In this document: piece after piece, positions 33,443 through 42,548 of the stretch
How the letters are laid out: each line of letters opens with the position of its first letter
How positions within the stretch are numbered: position 1 is the stretch's first letter
Assembly (NCBI RefSeq): GCF_003667315.2
Contig: NZ_RCTZ02000009.1
Coordinates: forward strand, 111,057-175,056
Length of the DNA: 64,000 bases
Direction: 5' to 3'
Source: Tropicibacter alexandrii
GTDB taxonomy: Bacteria; Pseudomonadota; Alphaproteobacteria; Rhodobacterales; Rhodobacteraceae
The notes under the pieces: model-generated
Told to the model about the DNA's origin: nothing
Databases searched by the model: none
The model's input: the letters and a program-made list of their open reading frames with translations, nothing else
Program-made: the position numbers and the translations under genes

Positions 33443-36013
33443 TCAGGATGCATCGCTGGTGGCGAGGTGCCGTGTCAGCGCGCGCGAGGTCTGCACCCAG
33501 CAGGCGGCGATCTTGCGGCGCATCTGAACCAAGTCGTCCATAGCGGCAGTCGGAGCCGCCGACTGGAACTCACGCAACAGGGCGGCCAGCCGCATCGCGC
33601 CGAACACGCCGGTGGACCCGGCCATGCGATGCGCCTCTGCCGCCAGTGCCTGACGCGCGTCCTTGTCCGGGCTCAGGGGCATGGCAAGGAACGCGGTCAC
33701 CTCGGTCGTGACGGTCGCGACCATGTCCGCAAGCTGGGAGTCGGAGAATTCCGTTGCGATATCGGCGAAATGCGCCGCATCGAAGATGGCAAGACCGGTC
33801 TTGGCCGCCTTGGTCGGGGCATCCCCCGACGGCGAGATCCGGGCCAGCATATTCAGCAGCGCGGCGCGCGAAATCGGTTTGATCAGCACGTCGTTCATGC
33901 CCGCGGCGCGGAACGCGGCCAGTTCATCGGGCATGGCGTGGGCGGTGGTGGCGATGATCGGCACGTTGGTCCCGGAGCGACGGATCTCCTTCGTGGCGGC
34001 GACGCCATCCATCACTGGCATCGAGATATCCATCAGGATCACATCGAAGGCCCCTTGCGCAGCCGTTTCAACACCTTGGCCGCCATCATGCGCCTCGGTG
34101 ACGGTGTGACCGCCGGTTTCCAGCATCTTGCGCACGACCATGCGGTTGATGGCATTGTCCTCGACCACGAGCACGTTCATGGATTTGCCAGCCGGGACGA
34201 CCTGTTCACCATCCTCCTCCGGGGTTTCAGGCAACTCCTGCGCCGCGTTTTCGGGCGCATCCATGGGCAGGCGCAGCCAGAACAGGCTGCCATCGCCCAA
34301 TTCGCTTTCGGCCCCCAATTCGCCGCCAAGCGCGGTGGCGAGACGTTGGGAAATGCCAAGCCCCAGCCCCGTTCCGCCGGCCTTTCGGCTATAGGTGCTG
34401 TCGATGGTGACAAAATCGCCGAAAATCCGCTCCAGATCCTCCTCGGCGATGCCGACCCCGGTGTCGATGACCCGTAGCTCCACCTCCCTGAGACCCTTGT
34501 GGCATTCGGCTTCGAGGGTGATCGTGCCGTTTTGCGTGAACTTGATGGCGTTCGAGATCAGGTTCAGCAAGATCTGTCGCAGGCGATCGGGATCGCTGTA
34601 GACCTCGTGCAGGCTGGGGCTGGGCGGGGTCATCAGAAGCTTGTTGCCGTTCTGCTCGGCCTGGATCGATTGGCTTTCGACGATCTCGCGCAGCAGGTCC
34701 ACGAGGTCGAAGCGGGTCTTTTGCATGCTCATCTTGCCGGCGTCGAGCCGCGAGATGTCGAGCACGTCGTTGACATGTCCCAGCAGAAGCTTGCCAGAAC
34801 TCTGGATGATCTTCAGGTAGCGTTGCGTCTGGGCATCATAGCTGTCCATGTCCAGCAATTGCAGCGTGCCGAGGATGCCGTTGAGTGGCGTACGCATCTC
34901 ATGGCTCATGACGGCCAGCAATTCGGCCTTTTTCCGTTCCCCCTCGACGGCGCGGTCGCGGGCGGCCTTGAGCGTCCTTTCGACCCGCACCCGGTCGGAA
35001 ATGTCGCGGACGAAGCCGATGAAGATTTCGCCGGTTGGGCTGTTGGCCCTTGCCAAGGAAAAATCGACGGGGAAGACATCGCCCCCTTTCCGCTTGGCCT
35101 CTAGCTGAACGATTCCCTGGTCGATGACGCGAAATTGCCCGGTATCCAAATATCGCCGCATGCCGGCCTCGTGGCCTTGTCGGAAATGGTCGGGAATGAC
35201 GAGTTCCGCCATGTCGGCGCCGATCGCCTCCTCCCGGGAATAGCCGAAGATCCGCTCGGCCGCGCCATTGTAATCCTCGATCCTGCCCTGCCTGTTGGTG
35301 ACGATAACGGCGTCGAGCGAGGTCGAAATGATCGTCTCCATGCGTTTTCGGATCAGGCGGTTATCCGCTAGATCGCGCTCGCGGGCGCGCGCCACGCGCA
35401 TCAGTGCGACCGCCACGATCAAAAGCAGCGCCACCAACGCCACGGTGAGGACCGCAATGTTGAACAGGGTTCGCGCCACGCTGGCGCGTTGCATGTCGCG
35501 GATACTCGAAAAGAATTCGATCCCCTCAAGCGAAATCCGCCGCGCTGCCTGCCGGGCATCGACGGCGTCCTCGGCCAGCGCGGGCAGCGCCGCGAGCAAC
35601 TGCGCGTCATCGCCATCGATGACCGGTGTCCATGTTTCGAGGAAATCCTGCAGAAAGGCCAGTTGCTCCGCCGTTCTGGGGTTCGAGCGCAGGTCGGAGA
35701 AAACCGCGCTGGAGGCCAGGGTCTGGACCCGACTGAAAAACACATCATAGCGCAGCCGGACCTCTGTCAGGTCGGCCTCGTCCGAAAGTGCGTTTTTTAG
35801 TGCCGCGATGCGCAGCATCTGCACCTCGGTTTCCGCCTGGGTCATGGCGAACTGGACATTGTCCGACGAGGCCGTGGCGAGGTTTGACATCTGGGTGCGA
35901 ACATCCAGAACAAGCACGCTGATCGTCGCCACGAAGAGCGACAGGATGAAACCGATGATGCCGCGTCGCACCAGGCTATTGGCATTGAAGATCACATAAG
36001 GAATGCGACGCAT
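33443..36013 (-). CDS. Membrane hybrid histidine kinase with PAS, receiver and Hpt domains
   Basis: 856 residues. Order: helix at about 18-38, periplasmic domain to about 185, second helix at about 187-208, PAS (about 225-340, with YNGAAERIFGYSREEAIG), HisKA with SHEMRTPLNGILG (about 368-380), HATPase with NLISNAIKF, DTGVGI and GGTGLGLGIS, receiver (about 628-745) with VVEDNAINRM, LMDISMPVMDG and KPISR, and C-terminal Hpt with AHRMAGSTGVFGA. It can therefore run a full internal phosphorelay. The periplasmic partner gene lies 31 bp upstream and a NarL-type regulator is divergent, a likely three-gene circuit. The signal is unknown. Confidence 0.92.
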   Translation of the reverse strand: MRRIPYVIFNANSLVRRGIIGFILSLFVATISVLVLDVRTQMSNLATASSDNVQFAMTQAETEVQMLRIAALKNALSDEADLTEVRLRYDVFFSRVQTLASSAVFSDLRSNPRTAEQLAFLQDFLETWTPVIDGDDAQLLAALPALAEDAVDARQAARRISLEGIEFFSSIRDMQRASVARTLFNIAVLTVALVALLLIVAVALMRVARARERDLADNRLIRKRMETIISTSLDAVIVTNRQGRIEDYNGAAERIFGYSREEAIGADMAELVIPDHFRQGHEAGMRRYLDTGQFRVIDQGIVQLEAKRKGGDVFPVDFSLARANSPTGEIFIGFVRDISDRVRVERTLKAARDRAVEGERKKAELLAVMSHEMRTPLNGILGTLQLLDMDSYDAQTQRYLKIIQSSGKLLLGHVNDVLDISRLDAGKMSMQKTRFDLVDLLREIVESQSIQAEQNGNKLLMTPPSPSLHEVYSDPDRLRQILLNLISNAIKFTQNGTITLEAECHKGLREVELRVIDTGVGIAEEDLERIFGDFVTIDSTYSRKAGGTGLGLGISQRLATALGGELGAESELGDGSLFWLRLPMDAPENAAQELPETPEEDGEQVVPAGKSMNVLVVEDNAINRMVVRKMLETGGHTVTEAHDGGQGVETAAQGAFDVILMDISMPVMDGVAATKEIRRSGTNVPIIATTAHAMPDELAAFRAAGMNDVLIKPISRAALLNMLARISPSGDAPTKAAKTGLAIFDAAHFADIATEFSDSQLADMVATVTTEVTAFLAMPLSPDKDARQALAAEAHRMAGSTGVFGAMRLAALLREFQSAAPTAAMDDLVQMRRKIAACWVQTSRALTRHLATSDAS

Positions 36014-36044
36014 GGATTCGCCTCCGGAGCCCCGGGCGCCAAGA

Positions 36045-36560
36045 TCAGTCGATCACCTCGATCCGGTCGAGTTGCCAGATGCTGCGGGCATAATAGACCT
36101 CTGCCTGAAAACGCGGATCGGAATCGTATGGGTAGATGATCCACAAAGGTCCCTTCTCACGCACGCTCATGGGTTTGCCGTTGCGCGCGTAGGCGATCAT
36201 CGCGTCGCCGCTGAGCGCATCCTCCATGGGGATGTCGACCGCATAGTCATTGATCGCGCGGGCGCGCAGGTGGCTTCCCTCAAGAGTGAGCAAGTCAATC
36301 AAGGTGGACAGCGAAATGCCGGTGAATTCCTGATCGCCATCCGTCCAGATCGTCGAGGTCTGGATCGTCCGGCTTTCGAGGTCGCGCAGCATGTCGAGGT
36401 CGAAGGCGACGGTATCGCCGACATTGGCAGCCGCCCCCGAGCCAGTCACGCGCAGGATGACCGGGCCCTCGGGCTTGGCGATTTCGGCTGCGGCGGCCGG
36501 CAGGAGAAAATTGATCGACATGCACAGGGCGAGCAGAACGGTACGTGCGAAACTGGTCAT
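36045..36560 (-). CDS. Secreted molybdopterin-domain-like protein without cysteine, probable sensor partner
   Basis: 171 residues. A signal peptide (TVLLALCMSINFLLPAAAAE, cleavage about residue 25) is followed by a domain resembling the oxidoreductase molybdopterin-binding (SUOX) fold: FTGISLSTLIDLL, ARAINDYAVDIPMED and GPLWIIYPYDSDP. The mature chain has no cysteine at all, so the usual Moco-ligating Cys is missing and catalysis is unlikely. It lies 31 bp upstream of the hybrid kinase in the same orientation and may bind a ligand and present it to the kinase periplasmic domain. Start at 36560 after GGTAAGGACC. Confidence 0.8.
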   Translation of the reverse strand: MTSFARTVLLALCMSINFLLPAAAAEIAKPEGPVILRVTGSGAAANVGDTVAFDLDMLRDLESRTIQTSTIWTDGDQEFTGISLSTLIDLLTLEGSHLRARAINDYAVDIPMEDALSGDAMIAYARNGKPMSVREKGPLWIIYPYDSDPRFQAEVYYARSIWQLDRIEVID

Positions 36561-36806
36561 GGTCCTTACCTCCGAAAGCAAGACGGGTTGGCAGTTTGTA
36601 CCGGAAAAACGTGAACGAAGTCATATCGCCATCTGGCTAAGGTGACTATACTTTCGTATATTTTTAGGTGAAAAGATGTGCGCCGCCCTCGTCTTCGGGA
36701 GAGAGGTGCAAATACTCTGTTAAGACTGACGGTGTATCGATGGATCAGTCGAGAGTCATATGTCGGGGCCGGGTTTGGCGGTGGAACAGGAACTGGAAAG
36801 ACGATG

Positions 36807-37412
36807 ATGCGCATCTTGGTTGCCGATGATCATGACCTTGTACGTGAAACGATTGCTGCCTTTCTCGATGGCAGCGATGTCGAAGAGGTGCAGACCGTCG
36901 CCACCCTAGAGGATGCCGTCGCTGAGGCAGAGCGGACCGGCAGCTTTGATCTTGTGCTGCTGGATTACAACATGCCCGGCATGAACGGGCTCGAGGGGCT
37001 CGATCGGATGAGGCAGGCAAATGCCGGGCGCCCGGTTGCGATCCTGTCGGGCAGTGCCACGCGCGACGTGGCAGAGGCCGCTTTGAAAGCCGGTGCGCAG
37101 GGGTTCATCCCCAAGACCCTGAGCGCGCGGTCGTTGCTGACGGCTGCCCGGTTCATGGCTGCGGGCGAGGTCTATGCCCCGATCGAATTTCTGCAGCAAC
37201 CCGAGGCCGACGAGACGGTGGGCAGTCTGACCAAGCGCGAACAGGATGTCCTGCGCGGCATCTGCGAAGGCAAGTCGAACAAGGAAATCGCGCGCGACCT
37301 CGACCTGCAGGAGGTCACGGTCAAGCTGCATGTCAAGACATTGTCGCGCAAGTTGGACGCCCGCAACAGGACCCACGCCGCGATGATCGCCCGGGACCGC
37401 GGCCTGACCTGA
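36807..37412 (+). CDS. NarL/FixJ family response regulator
   Basis: 201 residues from ATG 36807 (an ATG directly before it at 36804 is also possible; GGAAAG is better spaced for 36807). Receiver with DDHD, phospho-acceptor Asp in LVLLDYNMPGMNG and Lys in IPKTLS, then a LuxR-type helix-turn-helix LTKREQDVLRGICEGKSNKEIARDLDLQEVTVKLHVKTL. Divergent from the Moco-like/hybrid-kinase operon, so probably its output. The targets may include the 36561-36803 intergenic region. Confidence 0.9.
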   Translation: MRILVADDHDLVRETIAAFLDGSDVEEVQTVATLEDAVAEAERTGSFDLVLLDYNMPGMNGLEGLDRMRQANAGRPVAILSGSATRDVAEAALKAGAQGFIPKTLSARSLLTAARFMAAGEVYAPIEFLQQPEADETVGSLTKREQDVLRGICEGKSNKEIARDLDLQEVTVKLHVKTLSRKLDARNRTHAAMIARDRGLT

Positions 37413-37694
37413 GCAGTTCGGCGCGCGGTCCCTTCGCCGCAAGCGGCAGGTGTCGTGGGGGGAACTCGCTGGACCAGCATGCGCTTGCGGGGCGCGTTTA
37501 TTTACGCACAACCAGGCTTGGTGCGCGTTCCGGTCCGTGCGACGGAGAAGACGCCCGGTGTTGCGCGCGCGACCTATCGAGAGGGCGGGAAGCTACACAA
37601 ACCATCTATGGCACGCGACCGCATCGGCCTGACTTGCCGCGCAATGTTGGCATCCCCCATTGATCCGGTACTGAAACGGGGGAAGTCTCCGCCC

Positions 37695-38831
37695 ATGCTA
37701 GACCACCGGATTCGGATTATCCTCGCTTTCGTACTGCACGCCTCCAGTACAGGCGGCCTGCATGTACGCCTGCCCGAAATCCAAGCCGCGCTTGGCATTT
37801 CCGAGGCTGTCTACGGGCTTGTCCTGTTGGGCATGCCCGCCGGTGTCCTGTTCGGATCGCTGCTGAGCCCCGGGCAGATCGAACGGTTCGGCCCGAGGCG
37901 TGTCATGGCGCTGGGGCTGGTCATGGCGACGGCGTTGCAGATCCTTGCGGCCTTGGCGCCGAACGCCGCGTCGCTCGCCGCCATGATGGCCGTCTATGGC
38001 GTGTTTTTCGCCTGCACGAACGTGTCGATCAATGTCGAGGCCAATCGGTTCGAAACCCGGCACGCGGCGAGGATCATGAGCCTGTGCCACGGCTGGTGGG
38101 CTTTGGGTTTCCTTGCGACCTCGTTGCTTGCGGCTGGCTGCATCCGGCTCGGGGCGTCGCCGCTTGTCCAGTTCACGGCGCATGCTGCGATCATGGTGGC
38201 GCTGACTGCAACCCTAGTGCTTCCGATGCCCGACAGCGGCACGCCGGGACAGCCGCAAGCGCATCGGCGCTTTGCGATCCCAACCCGCGGGGTGGTCTTG
38301 ATCGGGCTATGGGCGCTTGCCGGTATCCTTCTGGAAGGCGCGACACGGGGCTGGATCGTGATCTACTTGCGCGATGCGCTGGGCGCCGCCGAGGACCTCG
38401 CAGCGCTGGCCTTGCCCGCGGTGGTCCTGACGCAGACCGGGGGGCGCTTCGTCGCCGATGCCCTGATCGCCCGGTACGGCGTCGTGACCGTCGCGCGGGT
38501 GTCCTCGGTCCTGTTGGGGGTGGGCATCGGCGTCTTGGCCGGGGCGCCGACCGTTCCCATAGCCTTGCTCGGCTGCCTGCTCGTCGGGGGCGGGTTTGCG
38601 ATCACGATGCCGCAGGGCTTTGCGGCGGCGGGACGGCGACCGGAGCGCCCGCCAACGGAAACCGTCGCGAGCTTTGCAACGCTTGCAACGATGATCGGGT
38701 TCGTGGGGCCGCCGCTGTTCGGGCTGCTGGCAGAGACCATTGGCCTGAGAGCGGCATTCGCTTTGCTGTTGCCGGTCACCTTCGTTTCGGTCGCGATGGC
38801 CGGGTGCCTCAATCCCACGAGGTCGGGGTGA
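37695..38831 (+). CDS. MFS transporter (FucP/YbjJ-like)
   Basis: 378 residues with about twelve helices. LHASSTGGLHVRLPEIQAALGISEAVYGLVLLGMPAG at the start fits the YbjJ-like MFS branch, where the inner loop motif lies after helix 2 (ERFGPRRVM). ATG 37695 chosen because upstream in-frame codons are Arg-rich and have no helix. A substrate cannot be inferred; followed after 237 bp by the cyclitol/sugar operon, but with its own stop and no overlap. Confidence 0.85.
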   Translation: MLDHRIRIILAFVLHASSTGGLHVRLPEIQAALGISEAVYGLVLLGMPAGVLFGSLLSPGQIERFGPRRVMALGLVMATALQILAALAPNAASLAAMMAVYGVFFACTNVSINVEANRFETRHAARIMSLCHGWWALGFLATSLLAAGCIRLGASPLVQFTAHAAIMVALTATLVLPMPDSGTPGQPQAHRRFAIPTRGVVLIGLWALAGILLEGATRGWIVIYLRDALGAAEDLAALALPAVVLTQTGGRFVADALIARYGVVTVARVSSVLLGVGIGVLAGAPTVPIALLGCLLVGGGFAITMPQGFAAAGRRPERPPTETVASFATLATMIGFVGPPLFGLLAETIGLRAAFALLLPVTFVSVAMAGCLNPTRSG

Positions 38832-39022
38832 TTTTGGAAGGGGCGCCTGCATTCCGCCAACGCGCGGCCCGGGCGCAGGACTTTGGAGAGGGAGATTTGC
38901 GTCCTTTGAGTTTGGCGATCATGTCCGTGTGCCGGGGATCGAGTCACATGATGCCCCCGGGGGCGCGCACGGCATGTCGATGGCGTCAGACTTGTACGAA
39001 TTCCGGGGGCAGGCTACGAATT

Positions 39023-39038
39023 CTGCAACCGGTTGCAG
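39023..39038. promoter_or_regulatory. Perfect 16-bp palindrome, LacI/GalR-type operator candidate
   Basis: CTGCAACCGGTTGCAG with the central CG step typical of LacI/GalR operators, 30 bp before the start of the operon at 39069. It differs from the TGACG/CGTCA sites around the local LacI gene, so another regulator may bind it. Confidence 0.6.
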
Positions 39039-39068
39039 CCAGAATGCAGGCCTGAAAGGACGCAAGAG

Positions 39069-40172
39069 ATGACCCAGATCGGCATTGGCATCGTTGGCGG
39101 CGGCTACATGGGCAAGGCCCATGCCGTGGCCATGTCCGCCGTGGGGGCCGTGTTCGATACCGCCCTGCGACCCCGGCTGGAAATGGTCGCGGCCTCCAGT
39201 CTTGAGAGCGCCACGCGCTACCGGGACCAGTTCGGATTTTTACGCGCGGCGCGCGACTGGCAGGAGCTGGTCGCCGATCCCAAGGTCGAGGCCGTCATCA
39301 TCGCCGCGCCTCAGGACAGCCACCGGGCCATTGCCGAGGCCGCGTTCGCGCTGGGAAAGCCGGTGTTCTGCGAAAAGCCCTTGGCCGACACCATCGACAG
39401 CGCCCGCGCCATGGTCGCGGCGGCCGAGGCGGCGGGTGTCGCCAACATGGTCGGCTTCAACTATATCCGCACGCCTGCCAGCCAGTTCGTCCGGCAGCTC
39501 TTGGCCGAGGGCGCCATCGGGCGGGTGACGTGGTTTCGCGGCGAGCATACCGAGGATTTCTATGCCGACCCGACCGCGCCGCGCGGTTGGCGTGGGGTGG
39601 GACAGGCCAATGGCAATATGGGCGATCTGGCCCCGCATCCGATCAACGCCGCGCTGGCGCTGATGGGGCCGATCGCGTCGGTCATGGCAGAGGTCGAGAC
39701 CGTCCATGCCGAACGCCCCGGTGGCCCTGTCACCAATGACGACCATGCCCAGATCATGTGCCGCTTTGCCTCTGGCGTGATGGGGCACATCTATTCCAGC
39801 CGCACCGCGACGGGCCGCAAGATGGGCTATGCCTATGAAATCCATGGGACACAGGGCGCGATCCGCTTTGACCAAGAGGATCAGAACGCGGTCTGGCTCT
39901 ATCGCGCCGAGGGGCCGGAGGCCACGCGCGGCTTCACGAAGATCCTGACCGGTCCGGCGCATCCGGATTACGCGCCCTTTTGCCAAGGGCCGGGGCATGG
40001 CACCGGCTATCAGGACCAGATCATCATCGAGGCGCGCGACTTCTTGCGTGCCATCGAGACGGGCAGCGCGGTCTGGCCCAGCTTTCGCGACGGGCTTGCC
40101 GTGGCCGAGGTGGTCGAGGCCGTCCTGACATCATCCACCACCCGGCAATGGGTGCCGGTCACGCAGGTCTGA
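39069..40172 (+). CDS. Gfo/Idh/MocA family oxidoreductase
   Basis: 367 residues. Rossmann motif GIVGGGYMGKAHA at the N-terminus, the CEKPLAD signature with the catalytic-region Lys, and a C-terminal alpha/beta domain. Family members oxidise sugar or cyclitol hydroxyls with NAD(P). First gene of a three-gene operon with an isomerase and a second oxidoreductase. The set resembles scyllo-/chiro-inositol or rare-sugar interconversion, but the substrate is not defined. Confidence 0.9.
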   Translation: MTQIGIGIVGGGYMGKAHAVAMSAVGAVFDTALRPRLEMVAASSLESATRYRDQFGFLRAARDWQELVADPKVEAVIIAAPQDSHRAIAEAAFALGKPVFCEKPLADTIDSARAMVAAAEAAGVANMVGFNYIRTPASQFVRQLLAEGAIGRVTWFRGEHTEDFYADPTAPRGWRGVGQANGNMGDLAPHPINAALALMGPIASVMAEVETVHAERPGGPVTNDDHAQIMCRFASGVMGHIYSSRTATGRKMGYAYEIHGTQGAIRFDQEDQNAVWLYRAEGPEATRGFTKILTGPAHPDYAPFCQGPGHGTGYQDQIIIEARDFLRAIETGSAVWPSFRDGLAVAEVVEAVLTSSTTRQWVPVTQV

Positions 40173-40181
40173 GAGGGCATC

Positions 40182-41075
40182 ATGGCAATTCGCATCGGCA
40201 ACGCGCCCTGTTCGTGGGGCGTCGAATTCGCGGGTGACCCGCGCAACCCAAGTTGGCGCAGCGTGCTGAGCGATTGCGCGGCGGCGGGTTACAAAGGCAT
40301 CGAACTGGGTCCCGTGGGTTTCATGCCCGAGGACCCGGCAGAACTGGGCGAGGCGCTGGACGAATACGGGCTCGAGCTGATCGGCGGCGTGGTCTTTCGC
40401 CCCTTTCACGACCCGAACAAGTGGGACGAGGTCATGGATGGCGCGATCCGCACCTGCAAGGCCTTGCAGGCGCATGGGGCGCGGCATTTCGTGCTGATCG
40501 ACTCGATCTCGCCCCGGCGCGCGCCCACTGCGGGCCGGGCGGCGGAGGCCGAGCAGATGGACCCCGCCGAATGGGCGGCCTATCGCGACCGGCTCGTGAC
40601 CATCGCGCGCATGGGCGCCGAGGACTACGGGCTGATCCCGGAACTTCACCCACATGCGGGCGGCTTCATGGATTTCGAGCCGGAGGTCGAACGCCTGCTG
40701 TCCGAGGTCGATCCCGACCTGCTGAAGCTGTGCATCGACACCGGCCATTGCACCTATGCGGGCTTCGATCCGGTGGCCTTCATGAAACGGCACATGGACC
40801 GGATCACCTATGTGCATTTCAAATCCACCGATCCACAGGTCAAGGCGCAGGCGATTGCCAATCGCACAGGCTTCTACGATGCCTGCGGGCAGGGCATTTT
40901 CTGCAACCTGTCCGAGGGTGAGGTCGACTTTCCTGCGGTGCGGCAGGTGCTCTTGGACAGCGGCTATCAGGGCTGGTGCACCATCGAGCAGGATTGCGAC
41001 CCGACGCTGGACCCGGACCCGGCTGGCGATGCCCGCAAGAACCGCGAATACCTTGAAAGCATTGGCTTCAACTGA
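40182..41075 (+). CDS. Sugar phosphate isomerase/epimerase (inosose dehydratase-like TIM barrel)
   Basis: 297 residues, AP-endonuclease-2-type TIM barrel. RIGNAPCSWGVEF at the start, IPELHPHAGG and CIDTGHCTYAG carry metal-binding Glu, His and Asp residues, with VHFKSTDP and WCTIEQDCDP near the end. It most resembles IolE/IolI/IolH group proteins. Located 9 bp after one oxidoreductase and 12 bp before another, so part of the same pathway as the iol genes 2 kb downstream or a parallel one. Confidence 0.87.
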   Translation: MAIRIGNAPCSWGVEFAGDPRNPSWRSVLSDCAAAGYKGIELGPVGFMPEDPAELGEALDEYGLELIGGVVFRPFHDPNKWDEVMDGAIRTCKALQAHGARHFVLIDSISPRRAPTAGRAAEAEQMDPAEWAAYRDRLVTIARMGAEDYGLIPELHPHAGGFMDFEPEVERLLSEVDPDLLKLCIDTGHCTYAGFDPVAFMKRHMDRITYVHFKSTDPQVKAQAIANRTGFYDACGQGIFCNLSEGEVDFPAVRQVLLDSGYQGWCTIEQDCDPTLDPDPAGDARKNREYLESIGFN

Positions 41076-41087
41076 GGGCACACGGCC

Positions 41088-42221
41088 ATGGCAAAACTGA
41101 AATGGGGGATGATCGGCGGCGGCGAAGGAAGCCAGATCGGCCCGGCGCACCGCTTGGGCGCGCAGGCGGATGGGCGGTTCGACTTTGTCGCGGGCGCGCT
41201 GGATCATCGCGCCGATGTGGGCCGCGCTTATGCGCAAAGCCTTGGCATCGCGGCAAACCGCGCCTATGGCGATTGGCGCGAGATGCTGGACCGCGAAAAG
41301 GCGCGGGCCGACCGCTTGGACCTCGTGACCGTCGCCACCCCCAACGCCACCCATTTCGAGATCACAAAGGCCTTTCTCGAGGCCGGGTTCAATGTGCTGT
41401 GCGAAAAGCCGATGACCATGACCGTCGAAGAGGGCGAGGACATCGTGCGCGTGGCAAAGGCCTCGGGCAAGATCTGCGCGGTAAACTACTGCTACTCCGC
41501 CTATCCGATGATCCGGCAGGCCCGCGCCATGGTCGCGGCGGGCGAGATCGGCAAGGTGCGGCTGGTCGTCACGAACTTCAGCCATGGCCACCACGGCGAT
41601 GCCACCGACGCCGACAATCCGCGCGTGCGCTGGCGCTATGATCCGGCCATGGCGGGTGTCTCTGGTCAGTTCGCCGATTGCGGCATCCATGCGCTGCATA
41701 TGGCCAGCTTCATCACCGGTGATCAGGTCGAAAAGCTGTCCGCCGATTTCGCCTCGACCATCCCCTCGCGCGCGTTGGAAGATGACGCGATGGTCAATTT
41801 CCGCATGTCGGGCGGCACGGTCGGGCGACTCTGGACGTCCTCCGTGGCGATCGGGCGGCAGCACGGGTTCGACATTCAGGTGTTTGGCGAGACGGGCGGT
41901 CTGCGATGGGCTTCGGAGCAGCCGAACCAGCTGATCTACACCCCCGTCGGAGGGCGTACCCAGATCATCGAGAAGGGCGAAGGCGGCCTGCATCCCGACG
42001 CGCAACGTCTGTCCCGCGTCGCCATCGCCCACCCCGAGGGCTTTCCGCTGGCCGTGGCCAACATCTATTGCGACCTCGCGGATGCCATCCGGGGCGAGGT
42101 GCGGAATGGTCTGCCGAATGCCGAAGACGGGGCAAGGTCGATGGCGGCGGTCCATGCGGCGGTGGACTCGGCCCGTCAGGGCGGCGCATGGGTGGACGCT
42201 CGCCCGCCGATGTTCCGTTAG
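41088..42221 (+). CDS. Gfo/Idh/MocA family oxidoreductase, second of operon
   Basis: 377 residues. WGMIGGGEGSQIGPAHR is the nucleotide-binding start, CEKPMTM the family signature, GQFADCGIHALHM the substrate-site region with His. It differs clearly from the 39069 gene and from iolG, so three distinct family members lie within 6 kb. Last gene of the operon. Confidence 0.9.
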   Translation: MAKLKWGMIGGGEGSQIGPAHRLGAQADGRFDFVAGALDHRADVGRAYAQSLGIAANRAYGDWREMLDREKARADRLDLVTVATPNATHFEITKAFLEAGFNVLCEKPMTMTVEEGEDIVRVAKASGKICAVNYCYSAYPMIRQARAMVAAGEIGKVRLVVTNFSHGHHGDATDADNPRVRWRYDPAMAGVSGQFADCGIHALHMASFITGDQVEKLSADFASTIPSRALEDDAMVNFRMSGGTVGRLWTSSVAIGRQHGFDIQVFGETGGLRWASEQPNQLIYTPVGGRTQIIEKGEGGLHPDAQRLSRVAIAHPEGFPLAVANIYCDLADAIRGEVRNGLPNAEDGARSMAAVHAAVDSARQGGAWVDARPPMFR

Positions 42222-42548
42222 GGCGCAGGGCAGGACGCCGGCTTCGACCGGACGGTTTGGGTCAGTCAAAAGGGCGCTGATCAGATCGACCGAGGACCAA
42301 ACGTTCTCGGGGATCGGCTGGCGGCTCGCGGTCAGGGCGATGTTCTCTTAACCCGGCACGGTCAATGCGCTGGCGGGTGAGGGGCTTTCGGGATCAGCCA
42401 AGTGCGAGCGGTCGCCCCGACGCGGCCGGCACAGGTGGCCTCGATCCGGTGACGCCAAACTCAAGGGGCCCGTGCCATCCCTTGAAGATTGCACGGACCG
42501 GGGTGGCGCGCTAAGCCTGAGTGACGCAATTCCGTCATGGAGGCCGTC
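42222..42548. other. Intergenic region before the LacI-type gene
   Basis: 327 bp without a credible gene. Its only clear feature is the operator-like repeat at 42522-42537 just before the regulator start. No terminator with a T-run was seen after 42221. Confidence 0.6.
42522..42537. promoter_or_regulatory. LacI-type operator, site 1 (autoregulatory)
   Basis: TGACGCAATTCCGTCA, symmetric at 14 of 16 positions, ending 11 bp before the LacI-type start. It matches site 2 at 43578-43593 closely. Confidence 0.7.

Noticed and set aside
37463..37488. GGAAC with a CGCT element 16 nt downstream before the MFS gene
   Set aside because: The -10 element does not match CGTT/GGTT and the distance to the gene is over 200 bp, so it was not called an EcfG promoter.
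40131..42269. 712-codon minus-strand frame opposite the oxidoreductase operon
   Set aside because: Shadow of three good genes; no motif or start signal.
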